NCBI GenBank assembly: GCA_027488265.1
Contig: JAIYCA010000152.1
Location: 1-8,347, forward strand
Source of the DNA: Planctomycetaceae bacterium
GTDB lineage: Bacteria > Planctomycetota > Phycisphaerae > Phycisphaerales > SM1A02
Direction: 5' to 3'
DNA length: 8,347 nucleotides
Made by a program: the position numbers and the translations under genes. The notes below the pieces were generated by a model. It saw nothing but the letters and a program-made list of their open reading frames with translations. It was not told the origin of the DNA and did no database searches. Shown here one piece after another: positions 1 through 6,264 of this stretch (within the stretch, counting starts at the first letter, position 1; the number at the start of each line of letters is the position of its first letter).

Positions 1-38
1 ACCTCGGCGCGCTCCTCGCTGCTTGGAACTCCAACTAA
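1..38 (+). CDS. C-terminal end of a secreted protein with a dockerin-like tail (partial)
   Basis: Only the last residues are in the window. Reading from the third base gives L-G-A-L-L-A-A-W-N-S-N followed by TAA at 36-38. The first two bases (AC) would complete an Asp codon if preceded by G, giving D-L-G-A-L-L-A-A-W. That pattern is the usual end of the calcium-binding, dockerin-like repeat found at the C-terminus of many secreted planctomycete (Phycisphaerae) proteins, where it is commonly written G-A-D-L-x-x-L-L-x-x-W. The function of the rest of the protein cannot be told. A strong hairpin 45 bp after the stop is consistent with this being the end of a transcription unit. Twelve codons are little evidence, so confidence rests on the pattern match and the terminator position. 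Confidence 0.6.
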   Translation, partial: LGALLAAWNSN

Positions 39-75
39 GTCTCTCTCACGTCGACGAGTACCTCGCCGACGGAAC

Positions 76-123
76 AAACGCGCCGGCGTCTCCTCGCCCC
101 TGAGGAGACGCCGGTGTCGTTTT
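76..123 (+). terminator. Strong stem-loop with short T tract, likely intrinsic terminator of the upstream gene
   Basis: A perfect 13-bp GC-rich stem (83-95 paired with 102-114) closes a 6-base loop GCCCCT. The pairing continues outward through C81-G116 and, after one bulge, A-A-A-C-G at 76-80 with C-G-T-T-T at 118-122. Four T's (120-123) follow. It ends directly against the GGAG ribosome binding site (124-127) of the next plus-strand gene. It therefore either separates that gene from upstream transcription or sits in its leader as an attenuator. Confidence 0.75.
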
Positions 124-135
124 GGAGCCACGCGA

Positions 136-1107
136 ATGCTCGCGTTCTTTACACTTGGCTCCGTGACGCTTTCCCCGCGGACCAACTCATCCAACCTCAG
201 TGAGACTGACCGCGCGTCGCCCCCGTGGACGGCCACGCTTCGCGACCTCCTCGAAACTGCAAACACGCCGTTCCGTCATATCCAAGATTCCCTGCGCTTC
301 CCGATCAGCGAGTCGCGTATGCGGCGGCGGATCCGCGAGCAGCTCGCGCGCGGAACGCCAATCTTGGTTTACTCAGCCACGAAGACTGCCTCGACCGCCG
401 TCGCTGCGGCGCTTGATCGCACCTGGGGACTCGAAACCGTCAAAGTGCACCATCTTGAGCCTGCGCACTTCTGGACGGGACCGCTTTCTTCCCCCGTCGC
501 CGACGACGGGATGCTGCGGCATCGCGCGATCGAACAGCGCGCCGCGCGCGAGTTCCTTCTCCACGGCAGCGAGCAACCGCTCAAAGTGGTCGCCGTGATG
601 CGCGACCCGATCGCCTTCAATCTTTCGAACTACACGTACTTCGGCCGCGCGTATTGGATGCGCCACTTCTGGCGCCGTGCGCCATGGATGTCGACCGCGT
701 CGCTCTTTGACCACTTCCGCGCGACGTTTCCCCACGCGTCGTCGAGTTTGTGGTGGACGCACGAATTCGCGTCGACGACCGGTATCGATGTATTCCGCGA
801 GGGTTTCGATGCATCGCGCGGTTGGCAACGCTACCAACGCGGACGATTCGATTGCATGGTGCTCCGCGCGGATATCGATGACCGCGAAAAGCGCAGCGCG
901 CTCGCCGAGTGGCTCGACTGCGACGTCGCACCTGTTGAACGCGAAAACGCGAATGATCAACAAGCGGCACCTGGCGTCTACGAACGCTTGAAAGAAGCAA
1001 TGCGCGCAGAACCCGCGTACATCGATGCGATGCTCGCTCTTCCGAGCGCGCAGACGTTTTTCAACGCCGCACAGCGTGACGCACTGCGCGCGAAGTGGCT
1101 GCGGTGA
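136..1107 (+). CDS. Sulfotransferase-like protein, putative capsular polysaccharide synthesis (NKWYS) family
   Basis: This 323-residue protein has no signal peptide or membrane segment and is probably cytosolic. Residues 75-92 (P-I-L-V-Y-S-A-T-K-T-A-S-T-A-V) look like the PAPS-binding loop of sulfotransferases, close to families where this reads I-L-V-Y-x-M-x-K-V-G-S-S. Residues 151-164 (V-V-A-V-M-R-D-P-I-A-F-N-L-S) match the second PAPS-binding element, R-D-P-x(5)-S. Further family-like stretches are T-G-I-D-V-F (215-220), the F-D...G-W-x-x-Y block (224-233), and A-Y-I-D-A-M-L with F-F-N and K-W near the C-terminus. The signature N-K-W-Y-S itself is degenerate. The start at 136 is supported by GGAG at 124-127, eight bases upstream. 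A downstream start at Met62 is possible because the first 60 residues look poorly conserved. The role in surface polysaccharide modification is inferred from the family. No neighbouring glycan genes are seen. Confidence 0.7.
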   Translation: MLAFFTLGSVTLSPRTNSSNLSETDRASPPWTATLRDLLETANTPFRHIQDSLRFPISESRMRRRIREQLARGTPILVYSATKTASTAVAAALDRTWGLETVKVHHLEPAHFWTGPLSSPVADDGMLRHRAIEQRAAREFLLHGSEQPLKVVAVMRDPIAFNLSNYTYFGRAYWMRHFWRRAPWMSTASLFDHFRATFPHASSSLWWTHEFASTTGIDVFREGFDASRGWQRYQRGRFDCMVLRADIDDREKRSALAEWLDCDVAPVERENANDQQAAPGVYERLKEAMRAEPAYIDAMLALPSAQTFFNAAQRDALRAKWLR

Positions 1108-1127
1108 CGAACGATCCGCTCACTTCG
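1091..1127. terminator. Possible bidirectional stem-loop between convergent genes
   Basis: CGAAGTG (1091-1097) pairs with CACTTCG (1121-1127). An inner GCGG/CCGC stem (1101-1104 with 1116-1119) sits around an 11-base loop, and a small internal bulge separates the two stems. It spans both stop codons of the convergent genes ending at 1107 (+) and 1120 (-). There is no T tract on either strand, so a terminator role is a weak inference. Confidence 0.3.
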
Positions 1128-1764
1128 GCTGCTGCGCGCCGTAGAGAATCCAACCCATCGCGGCACGATCTTCGTCACTCCAGCGGCTATCCCACATGTA
1201 CCGATTGAGGCGGCGGAACTCGACCCCCATCGCTTCTTCAATACGGTTGTGAATACGACGCTCTTCGGGTGTTGCCGAACCATCCGCGAGTTTCTTGCCG
1301 TACGGAAGCAACTCCGCACGCAACTGAACGTAGCGAACCGACATGCTGCGGAAGGTGTCGTACTTCGAACTGCGCGCGGCCTTCTGGAATTCCTCTTCGC
1401 CTGGCGCAACCGCGACCTCCGCGATTGGGGGCAACTTCAGTTCTGCCGCGAGTGTTTCGACCATCGCGGTTGCAGTGGCTTCATCCGCTTCGGGCGTCTC
1501 TGACGTTGGACCCGCAACGGCGGCAGCATTCACATCGGGCGTACTTGCGGTGCTCGCAAAGCCATTCGCTCCGCTACTCGGGCCCATCGGCGCAGCAGCA
1601 GCGCCGCTCGCTTCAGATCCACTTGATGCTGAACTTGAAGGGCCTTCCTTCGCAGCCGCCGCCAAGAAGCCCTCGGGGAGGTTGCGCTTCTCCTCGCAAC
1701 CCGCGCTCATGAGGACTCCACCAACAACTGCGAGCATCGTCGCGCGCTTCATCATCTGTTGCAT
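1120..1764 (-). CDS. Small lipoprotein of unknown function
   Basis: The protein has 214 residues. Its N-terminus has basic residues (K6, R7), a hydrophobic core (M-L-A-V-V-G-G-V-L-M) and a lipobox-like S-A-G-C with the acylated Cys at position 23, followed by E-E-K. It should be exported and lipid-anchored. Residues about 33-100 are a low-complexity Ala/Ser/Gly/Pro linker. Residues 100-214 are charged, probably helical, and contain the W-D-S-R-W motif near the C-terminus; no known domain was recognised. The ATG at 1764 was chosen because GGAG (1773-1770) lies five bases upstream. The reading frame stays open further upstream across the intergenic repeat into the next gene, but that stretch has no sign of coding. 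Met codons at 1755 and 1752 are less well placed. The gene is the last of five co-oriented genes and converges with the sulfotransferase-like gene 12 bp away. Confidence 0.78.
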   Translation of the reverse strand: MQQMMKRATMLAVVGGVLMSAGCEEKRNLPEGFLAAAAKEGPSSSASSGSEASGAAAAPMGPSSGANGFASTASTPDVNAAAVAGPTSETPEADEATATAMVETLAAELKLPPIAEVAVAPGEEEFQKAARSSKYDTFRSMSVRYVQLRAELLPYGKKLADGSATPEERRIHNRIEEAMGVEFRRLNRYMWDSRWSDEDRAAMGWILYGAQQPK

Positions 1765-1810
1765 CAAATCTCCAAGCGCCCACGCGCTTCCAAAAACAGC
1801 CCTGCCAACA

Positions 1811-1858
1811 TGCGCTGGAAATTGCGCTCGAACGTGCACTGGAACGTTCACTGGAACA
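1811..1858. repeat. 12-bp tandem repeat, four imperfect copies
   Basis: The four units are TGCGCTGGAAAT (1811-1822), TGCGCTCGAACG (1823-1834), TGCACTGGAACG (1835-1846) and TTCACTGGAACA (1847-1858). The array fills most of the 83-bp gap between the pseudopilin and lipoprotein genes and overlaps the pseudopilin stop codon. It also contains small palindromes: GAACGTTC (1842-1849), GGAACATTCC (1853-1862), and a possible 6-bp stem 1830-1835/1844-1849. A regulatory or weak terminator role is possible but unproven. Confidence 0.75.
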
Positions 1859-2651
1859 TTCCGGGCGCCATCTTTCGACGAACCCACTCGTAATCGGGGC
1901 CGGGCCAGTAGATGTCGTTCTGCGGCAGCGTCATGTAGTAGTCGATGATGTCTTGACGCGCCGCGTGGCGATAGGAAAGCACCGAACCATCCGCGAACGA
2001 CACGTTGAAGTGACCAGGATGCCACGGGGCGATCTTGTCGACCCAATTCGCGTTGCCCGTCACGCTGATGCCGAAGCCGTTGATGTTGTAGCCACGGTGG
2101 TCGTACTCAAGCGCCGTCACCAACGTCTCCGACGGCAGCGGAATCTTTCCCATCGTGTTGACTTGCCAGTTCGGCGGACCGCCCCACATCGGGCCTTCGC
2201 CCGTCGAGATGAACGCGTTGAAGGAGTAGGTACGCAAGCGCTGGAACGACGAGAACGGATCGAACGGGCTCTTATAGACCGCAGGGTTCTCGCTGATGTA
2301 ACTCCACATGCGCCCCTTGTTGAGCGCGTTCTCAGTTTCGTACCCGTTGCCGTTGAGGTTGCCCTGTCCTTGCACCCAGTCCCACGCGGTGAGACCCGTG
2401 TCGACGCCCATGAAGCGCCCAGCGTTATCGCTGTAGTAAAGCACAAAGCCTTGGTTCAACTGACGTTGATTCGAGAGGCACACCGAACTGCGCGCCTGAC
2501 GTTGAATCTGCGGAATCGCGATCAGCAAGAGCGCCACGATCAATGCAATGATCGCGATCGTCACGAGGAGTTCAACGAGCGTAAATCCGCGCGCGCGGGA
2601 AACGCTTGAGAGACGTGGACGTTGAGCGAGTTGCCAGAATTGCGGTCGCAT
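1848..2651 (-). CDS. Pseudopilin-like protein with prepilin N-terminal methylation motif and H-X9-DG domain
   Basis: The protein has 267 residues. A 22-residue leader ends in Gly and is followed by F-T-L-V-E-L-L-V. This is the type IV prepilin peptidase site, with the conserved Glu at mature position 5. A hydrophobic helix runs to about residue 48. Next comes C58-L-S-N-Q-R-Q-L-N-Q-G-F, with Y-Y-S-D-N-A-G-R-F further on, typical of the planctomycete and verrucomicrobial pseudopilin-like family. Near the end, H211 and D221-G222 in W-H-P-G-H-F-N-V-S-F-A-D-G form the H-X9-DG processing-associated motif. The product should sit in the inner membrane or a pseudopilus. No pilus or type II secretion assembly genes are nearby, so it is an orphan, as is common for the family. 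ATG 2651 is the only start giving a plausible leader, but it lacks a clear ribosome binding site. A start at 2774 would give an unlikely 63-residue leader. Confidence 0.88.
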   Translation of the reverse strand: MRPQFWQLAQRPRLSSVSRARGFTLVELLVTIAIIALIVALLLIAIPQIQRQARSSVCLSNQRQLNQGFVLYYSDNAGRFMGVDTGLTAWDWVQGQGNLNGNGYETENALNKGRMWSYISENPAVYKSPFDPFSSFQRLRTYSFNAFISTGEGPMWGGPPNWQVNTMGKIPLPSETLVTALEYDHRGYNINGFGISVTGNANWVDKIAPWHPGHFNVSFADGSVLSYRHAARQDIIDYYMTLPQNDIYWPGPDYEWVRRKMAPGMFQ

Positions 2652-2657
2652 AGTGGG

Positions 2658-2686
2658 AGGATGCCCCGCGGCCTGAATGGTGTCAA
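2658..2686 (-). promoter_or_regulatory. Weak promoter candidate for the pseudopilin gene
   Basis: On the minus strand a perfect TTGACA (2686-2681) is followed, after 17 bases, by CATCCT (2663-2658), which matches TATAAT at only three of six positions. The start codon at 2651 would lie about where transcription starts, implying a leaderless or nearly leaderless message. This would fit the absence of a ribosome binding site. The evidence is suggestive only. Confidence 0.2.
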
Positions 2687-2698
2687 CACAATCCCAGC

Positions 2699-2723
2699 AT
2701 TCCCGCAGGAATCTCGCGGGGAA
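2699..2723. other. Stem-loop in the gap between the transglutaminase-like and pseudopilin genes
   Basis: TTCCCGC (2700-2706) pairs with GCGGG (2716-2720), plus A-A at 2722-2723 after a single G bulge, around a 9-base loop. It lies downstream of the transglutaminase-like stop on the minus strand. There is no following T run, so it is not a standard intrinsic terminator; transcript 3'-end protection or attenuation are alternatives. Nothing else was recognised in the 128-bp gap apart from the weak promoter candidate. Confidence 0.35.
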
Positions 2724-2779
2724 ATTGGTTGAGTCAGTTGGCATGCCGCGCGGAGACGCAACGTCCGAAGGCACTTCAC

Positions 2780-4756
2780 TCAGCCCAACGTCGCACGGAA
2801 CGCCGTCGCCTGACGCTCCAAATCAGCGTCTTTCGTGGCCTTCGCCGCTTCCACCACGCGGTCGGCAATCCAGCGCGCATCGCCCTCGCGCTTCGCCTTC
2901 ATCAAGGCCGCCACCATGAGCTCAACACGCTTCAATCCGTGCTCGCGCGCGGCGGGCTGACGCACGAATCCTGAGACGACGCGTCCGATTTGCCGCTGCC
3001 ACGCCGCATGCGCCGAACCATCAGGTGCGACATCGAGTTCATTCGCGGCACCGAGCGCAAGATCGACCACATCGGTCGCACGCGGGGCGTTCAATTTCTC
3101 ATCACTCGGCGGATCTTCGCCAAGGACGATCGCGCGCGCAGAGCGCTTCGAGTCATCGCCGATTGCTTCTGCTTGGCGAACAACCACCTCGCGCACGGCG
3201 AAATCTGCAAGCGTCGCGTCGGCGCCCGCCTTCGCCATGGCGGCGATGTTTGCCGCCACTCCGCGCGCGTATTCCGCGCGCGCCTTGTCGGTCGGTTTCG
3301 CGGGCAAGACCACAGGCTCGGCGATCGCCACCAGTGCCGCATACGCCATCGGTTGCCGCGCGAACGCCACCGTCGCACGCTTCATCGCATCACGCCATTG
3401 CGCCGCTTTCACCTCGCGGCCTGCCATGCGCATCGCGTCGAAGCGCGCGCGCCACGCGCCATAGTTGGCCGTGCGCTCATCGCACGCTTCTGCGTACACC
3501 GCCGCGCGATCGGCGGCATCAGCCTTTGTTCCGGCTAGAAAATCGCCTGCGAATCGCAGCGTTTCGGAACGCGCGAACGCCACTCGATCATCTTGTGCCG
3601 ACTGCATCAAGGGCATCAACCACGCAGGATGCCCCCAGGTCATGTGAATGCCGCCGTGACAGCCGCTCTCGGCCCAACCCGAAATGTCGTTGTTGATCGC
3701 CCATTCATGCGGCCGAATCTGCCAGATGAATGCGCAGTGACCGGGCTGCCCGACTGGCATCGCAGGCACACCAAACGCCTGCGACATCGACGTCCCAAAG
3801 CGTGAAATCGCTCCGCAAACGCCGCCATACTCAAGCATGATCGCGAGGGTCATCGGCTTGTTGTCGTAGAACTTGCCGCCCTCTTGCACGCTCACGCCGT
3901 TCTTGTTGAACAGGTTGTACGCGAGCATGTGCGCGCCGTCGCCGACCTTCTCGCGCACTTTGAGTTCGGGCTTGATGTTCGCGCGCGCCCAGACGAGATC
4001 CTCGTCGCTCGACCAACTGCCGACGACGTAGCGCATTTCCCATGCAGAAAGATCGCGGAAACTCGCAAAGAGCACGCCTTCTTTGTCCCACGCGCGATAC
4101 GACTGGTAGCGCTTCACCGGATCAATCACGCTGCCATCAGCCATCCACGTCACGGGCGTTGCATGGACAAGCGCAGTTGCGATCGCGAGGCGCAGCGGCA
4201 ACGGCAGATTCTTCGGATCGTCGCATTTCGCAAGGACTTCGGGGTCCGCCGCTGCGATCTCGGCGAAGATGCGCACCGCATCGCCCCAACGATCGCCTTC
4301 GACATCACCCGACGTCAAGAAGAGTTCAAGCGCGTTGGGGTTCGAAAGCAACCACGCCACGGTGTTCGCATGTTGCGAGGTGAGCGTCGCCCATTCCTCG
4401 GGTTTCACACGCGAAAGCAGTCGCCACTGCGCGATCGCGAAGGCTCCCGCATCGGTCCCCGCAAACTTCGAGACGACCTTTGGAGCTTTGCCGTCGAGTT
4501 CGTCCTTCACCGCCTCCACAAGCGCGTCGCCGTACGCAGGAAGCGTCGCCGATCGCGCCGCAGCGGCAGACTCTTTCGTGAGTTCCGCGAGCGTCAGTTT
4601 GAGTGGCGCATCCGCGAGCACCATGGGCGCAACTGGATCGCGCACGAGTGCTGCATGCACTGTCAGTGATGCCGCCGACGCAGTCGGGACGATCGCGCCA
4701 ATCAGCGAACCAATCGCGACGAATGCGGTGAAACTTCGAGACACATAGCGCCGCAT
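2780..4756 (-). CDS. Secreted transglutaminase-like (papain-like fold) protein
   Basis: The protein has 658 residues from the ATG at 4756. That start gives a standard signal peptide: basic M-R-R-Y, a hydrophobic core, and T-A-S-A as the likely cleavage site near residue 28. The central domain holds a transglutaminase-like arrangement. It has Cys314 in Y-G-G-V-C-G-A-I-S, His340 in V-G-Q-P-G-H-C-A-F-I-W, and Asp357 in W-A-I-N-N-D-I-S-G-W. This is the usual Cys, then His about 26 residues on, then Asp about 17 further, as in proteins that act on peptide or amide bonds. The flanking N-terminal (about 30-300) and C-terminal (about 400-658) parts are Ala-rich and probably helical, with no recognised domain. 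Substrate is unknown; an extracytoplasmic protein is likely. In-frame ATGs at 4783, 4795 and 4858 would lengthen the N-terminus. None of the starts has a good ribosome binding site. Cross-linking, hydrolase or catalytically inert roles are all possible. Confidence 0.75.
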   Translation of the reverse strand: MRRYVSRSFTAFVAIGSLIGAIVPTASAASLTVHAALVRDPVAPMVLADAPLKLTLAELTKESAAAARSATLPAYGDALVEAVKDELDGKAPKVVSKFAGTDAGAFAIAQWRLLSRVKPEEWATLTSQHANTVAWLLSNPNALELFLTSGDVEGDRWGDAVRIFAEIAAADPEVLAKCDDPKNLPLPLRLAIATALVHATPVTWMADGSVIDPVKRYQSYRAWDKEGVLFASFRDLSAWEMRYVVGSWSSDEDLVWARANIKPELKVREKVGDGAHMLAYNLFNKNGVSVQEGGKFYDNKPMTLAIMLEYGGVCGAISRFGTSMSQAFGVPAMPVGQPGHCAFIWQIRPHEWAINNDISGWAESGCHGGIHMTWGHPAWLMPLMQSAQDDRVAFARSETLRFAGDFLAGTKADAADRAAVYAEACDERTANYGAWRARFDAMRMAGREVKAAQWRDAMKRATVAFARQPMAYAALVAIAEPVVLPAKPTDKARAEYARGVAANIAAMAKAGADATLADFAVREVVVRQAEAIGDDSKRSARAIVLGEDPPSDEKLNAPRATDVVDLALGAANELDVAPDGSAHAAWQRQIGRVVSGFVRQPAAREHGLKRVELMVAALMKAKREGDARWIADRVVEAAKATKDADLERQATAFRATLG

Positions 4757-4802
4757 GCACGCGACGCGCTCACGATTCCTCATGGGTGAACGCATGCTGA
4801 AG

Positions 4803-4830
4803 AGTGTAACGGTGAGCAGCGTTGTCTCAG
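4803..4830 (-). promoter_or_regulatory. Weak promoter candidate for the transglutaminase-like gene
   Basis: On the minus strand CTGAGA (4830-4825, four of six to TTGACA) and TACACT (4808-4803, four of six to TATAAT) are separated by 16 bases. Transcription would begin near 4796, immediately before the ATG at 4795 and 40 bases before the preferred ATG at 4756. If real it would make a separate transcription unit in the 199-bp gap, and would argue for one of the upstream starts. Both hexamers are imperfect. Confidence 0.25.
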
Positions 4831-4955
4831 CCTCGCGCGTGGCGACACGCGCACACAATCCACGTGCCGACGCGGGCCCCTCGAGTGCAGAATCAAACGA
4901 ATCGCGCGCGAGTTCCGCGGATCGCCAGAGTGGAGCGCTTTCTCGAGGGCTTCAC

Positions 4956-6110
4956 TTATGGCTTCGTTGCCGGAGTGGCAGGCGCGCCAGCAGGAGCCTG
5001 CGGCGGCGTGGGAGCAGGCGCACCCGACGAACCCGCAACTCCGAGCGTAAAGCCCTCAGGCAACTTGGTGCTGAAAACGCCTGCCTCGAGAGGCTCGTTC
5101 AATTTGACGCGCCGGTAGAAAACCGACCGCTCCTCGTTGCCGAACGGCCCCTGCCCTGGAACCTCGGAAACGATGTGAATGCGCCGAGGCAATCCGTCTT
5201 TGCGCGCGAACGCGTACGTTTCGAAGATGCGGATGTACTCAGGTTCCTGCTGCTTTCCGTCCTCGCCTGGAGCGTCGGAAAACTGCGGGAATGCGACCGC
5301 CGTGGTGACCACATCGCACATCTCGCCGTCAACCGTCTCGGTCCCCACCACGCGGGCCGCAAGAACTTCCGTCCCGACTGAGCCACCACCGGCACGGGGG
5401 TTGCTCTTCACGAACGCGCGGGTGCGGCGGTCCATGATCCAACGCGGCATCGACGCCACGAACGGACGAGCTTGCACTGGGAACCCCTCGGGATTCGTGT
5501 AACCGACTTTCGCCTCGAGATCGAGAGAAATGCCACTGCGACCGTCGTAGACGAAATCTGCGATCCGCTTACCACTGATGACCGGCTCAAAGCGCAGCCG
5601 TGGCATCGAGATCGCATCTCGGGTGGTGTACTCCATGACCACACGGCAGGGCTCTCGATTGCCTGCAAACGTCCGGGTTGCACCCTCCATCGGCTTCGAA
5701 ACGTATTCGGTCTCGAGATCGAGCGACACGACCGAGAGCGCTGCGGCATCCGCGCGGTCGAGGAGTTTCTGAGCATCTGGCTCAATCACGTCGGTCACGC
5801 GCTTTGCCTTGTGGCTTGGAACCGCGGTATCGATCGCAGGCCCCTCTGGCAACGCAGGCTTGGCAACCGGCGGGGTCACGGGCGCCGCAGGGCTGACAGG
5901 AACTGCGGGGTTCGCAGGAGCCGCCGGCGTGGCGGGCGCCGCGGGCGTGGCGGGCGCCGCCGGCGGGGTCTTCTCCTCGGTCAAGGCCGGCAGCTGCGCG
6001 GGAGGTGTCGGCTGCTTCGGCGGAGCGAATGCCGCGACCGGCACAACCAGCATCATCCCCAGAGAGAGTCGCAGGAAAGTCGGCGTTACCCCGCGCATCG
6101 ACTGCGTCAT
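4956..6110 (-). CDS. Secreted LolA/DUF2092-like protein with Pro/Ala repeat linker
   Basis: The protein has 384 residues from ATG 6110, with an N-terminal signal peptide (core L-S-L-G-M-M-L-V-V-P-V-A-A-F-A). It then has a Pro/Ala-rich region (about 31-90) built from x-x-P-x-x-P hexapeptides, a folded domain (about 106-356) and a second Pro/Ala-rich tail (361-384). The folded domain resembles periplasmic LolA-like/DUF2092 proteins that form a half-barrel and bind lipid or lipoprotein. It contains V-L-A-A-R-V-V-G-T-E-T-V-D-G-E-M-C-D-V-V, then Y-A-F-A-R-K-D-G-L-P-R-R and L-P-E-G-F-T-L. The same motifs occur in the same order in the first half of the neighbouring thioredoxin fusion. The ligand is unknown. 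ATG 6158 is an alternative start that lengthens the N-region; neither start has a clear ribosome binding site. It lies 154 bp downstream of the thioredoxin gene. Confidence 0.75.
   Translation of the reverse strand: MTQSMRGVTPTFLRLSLGMMLVVPVAAFAPPKQPTPPAQLPALTEEKTPPAAPATPAAPATPAAPANPAVPVSPAAPVTPPVAKPALPEGPAIDTAVPSHKAKRVTDVIEPDAQKLLDRADAAALSVVSLDLETEYVSKPMEGATRTFAGNREPCRVVMEYTTRDAISMPRLRFEPVISGKRIADFVYDGRSGISLDLEAKVGYTNPEGFPVQARPFVASMPRWIMDRRTRAFVKSNPRAGGGSVGTEVLAARVVGTETVDGEMCDVVTTAVAFPQFSDAPGEDGKQQEPEYIRIFETYAFARKDGLPRRIHIVSEVPGQGPFGNEERSVFYRRVKLNEPLEAGVFSTKLPEGFTLGVAGSSGAPAPTPPQAPAGAPATPATKP
5871..5960 (-). repeat. 18-bp tandem repeat (five units) encoding a Pro/Ala hexapeptide linker
   Basis: Five consecutive 18-bp units encode A-A-P-A-T-P, A-A-P-A-T-P, A-A-P-A-N-P, A-V-P-V-S-P and A-A-P-V-T-P in the LolA/DUF2092-like protein. 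The two units nearest the start codon are almost identical at DNA level: the blocks at 5926-5943 and 5944-5961, one base out of register with the codons, differ only at their last base. The others have diverged, which suggests growth by unit duplication. It would form an extended, flexible spacer between the signal peptide and the folded domain. Confidence 0.8.
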
Positions 6111-6217
6111 CAGAGTGCGCACCGCGAATGAACCGGAAGGTTGAGTTCGATCAGCCATGGTCGGGAGAATACCGAACCCGTCCCGCCCGAGTTCCATCAC
6201 TTCGGAACTGAACGTCG

Positions 6218-6236
6218 AAACCGTCTCTTCCGACGG
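6218..6236 (-). terminator. Weak terminator-like hairpin after the thioredoxin fusion gene
   Basis: On the minus strand CCGTC (6236-6232) and GACGG (6225-6221) form a 5-bp stem around the loop GGAAGA, followed by TTT (6220-6218). It lies about 30 bases past the stop codon of the thioredoxin gene. The stem and T run are short, so it may allow readthrough into the LolA/DUF2092-like gene. Confidence 0.3.
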
Positions 6237-6264
6237 GCCTGCAATCTGCAAGAGCGATCGAGAT

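Noticed and set aside
1953..2609. Plus-strand 218-codon open frame opposite the pseudopilin gene
   Set aside because: Its product is Arg/Val/His-rich antisense sequence, while the other strand encodes unmistakable pseudopilin motifs.
3884..4669. Plus-strand 261-codon open frame opposite the transglutaminase-like gene
   Set aside because: Its translation is rich in Arg and His with no domain, typical of the antisense of a GC-rich gene; the minus strand carries a clear signal peptide and catalytic motifs.
4878..4949. 8-bp inverted repeat CCCTCGAG / CTCGAGGG in the gap before the transglutaminase-like gene
   Set aside because: The core CTCGAG is itself a palindrome, which makes such matches common by chance, and the 56-base separation gives no convincing stem-loop.
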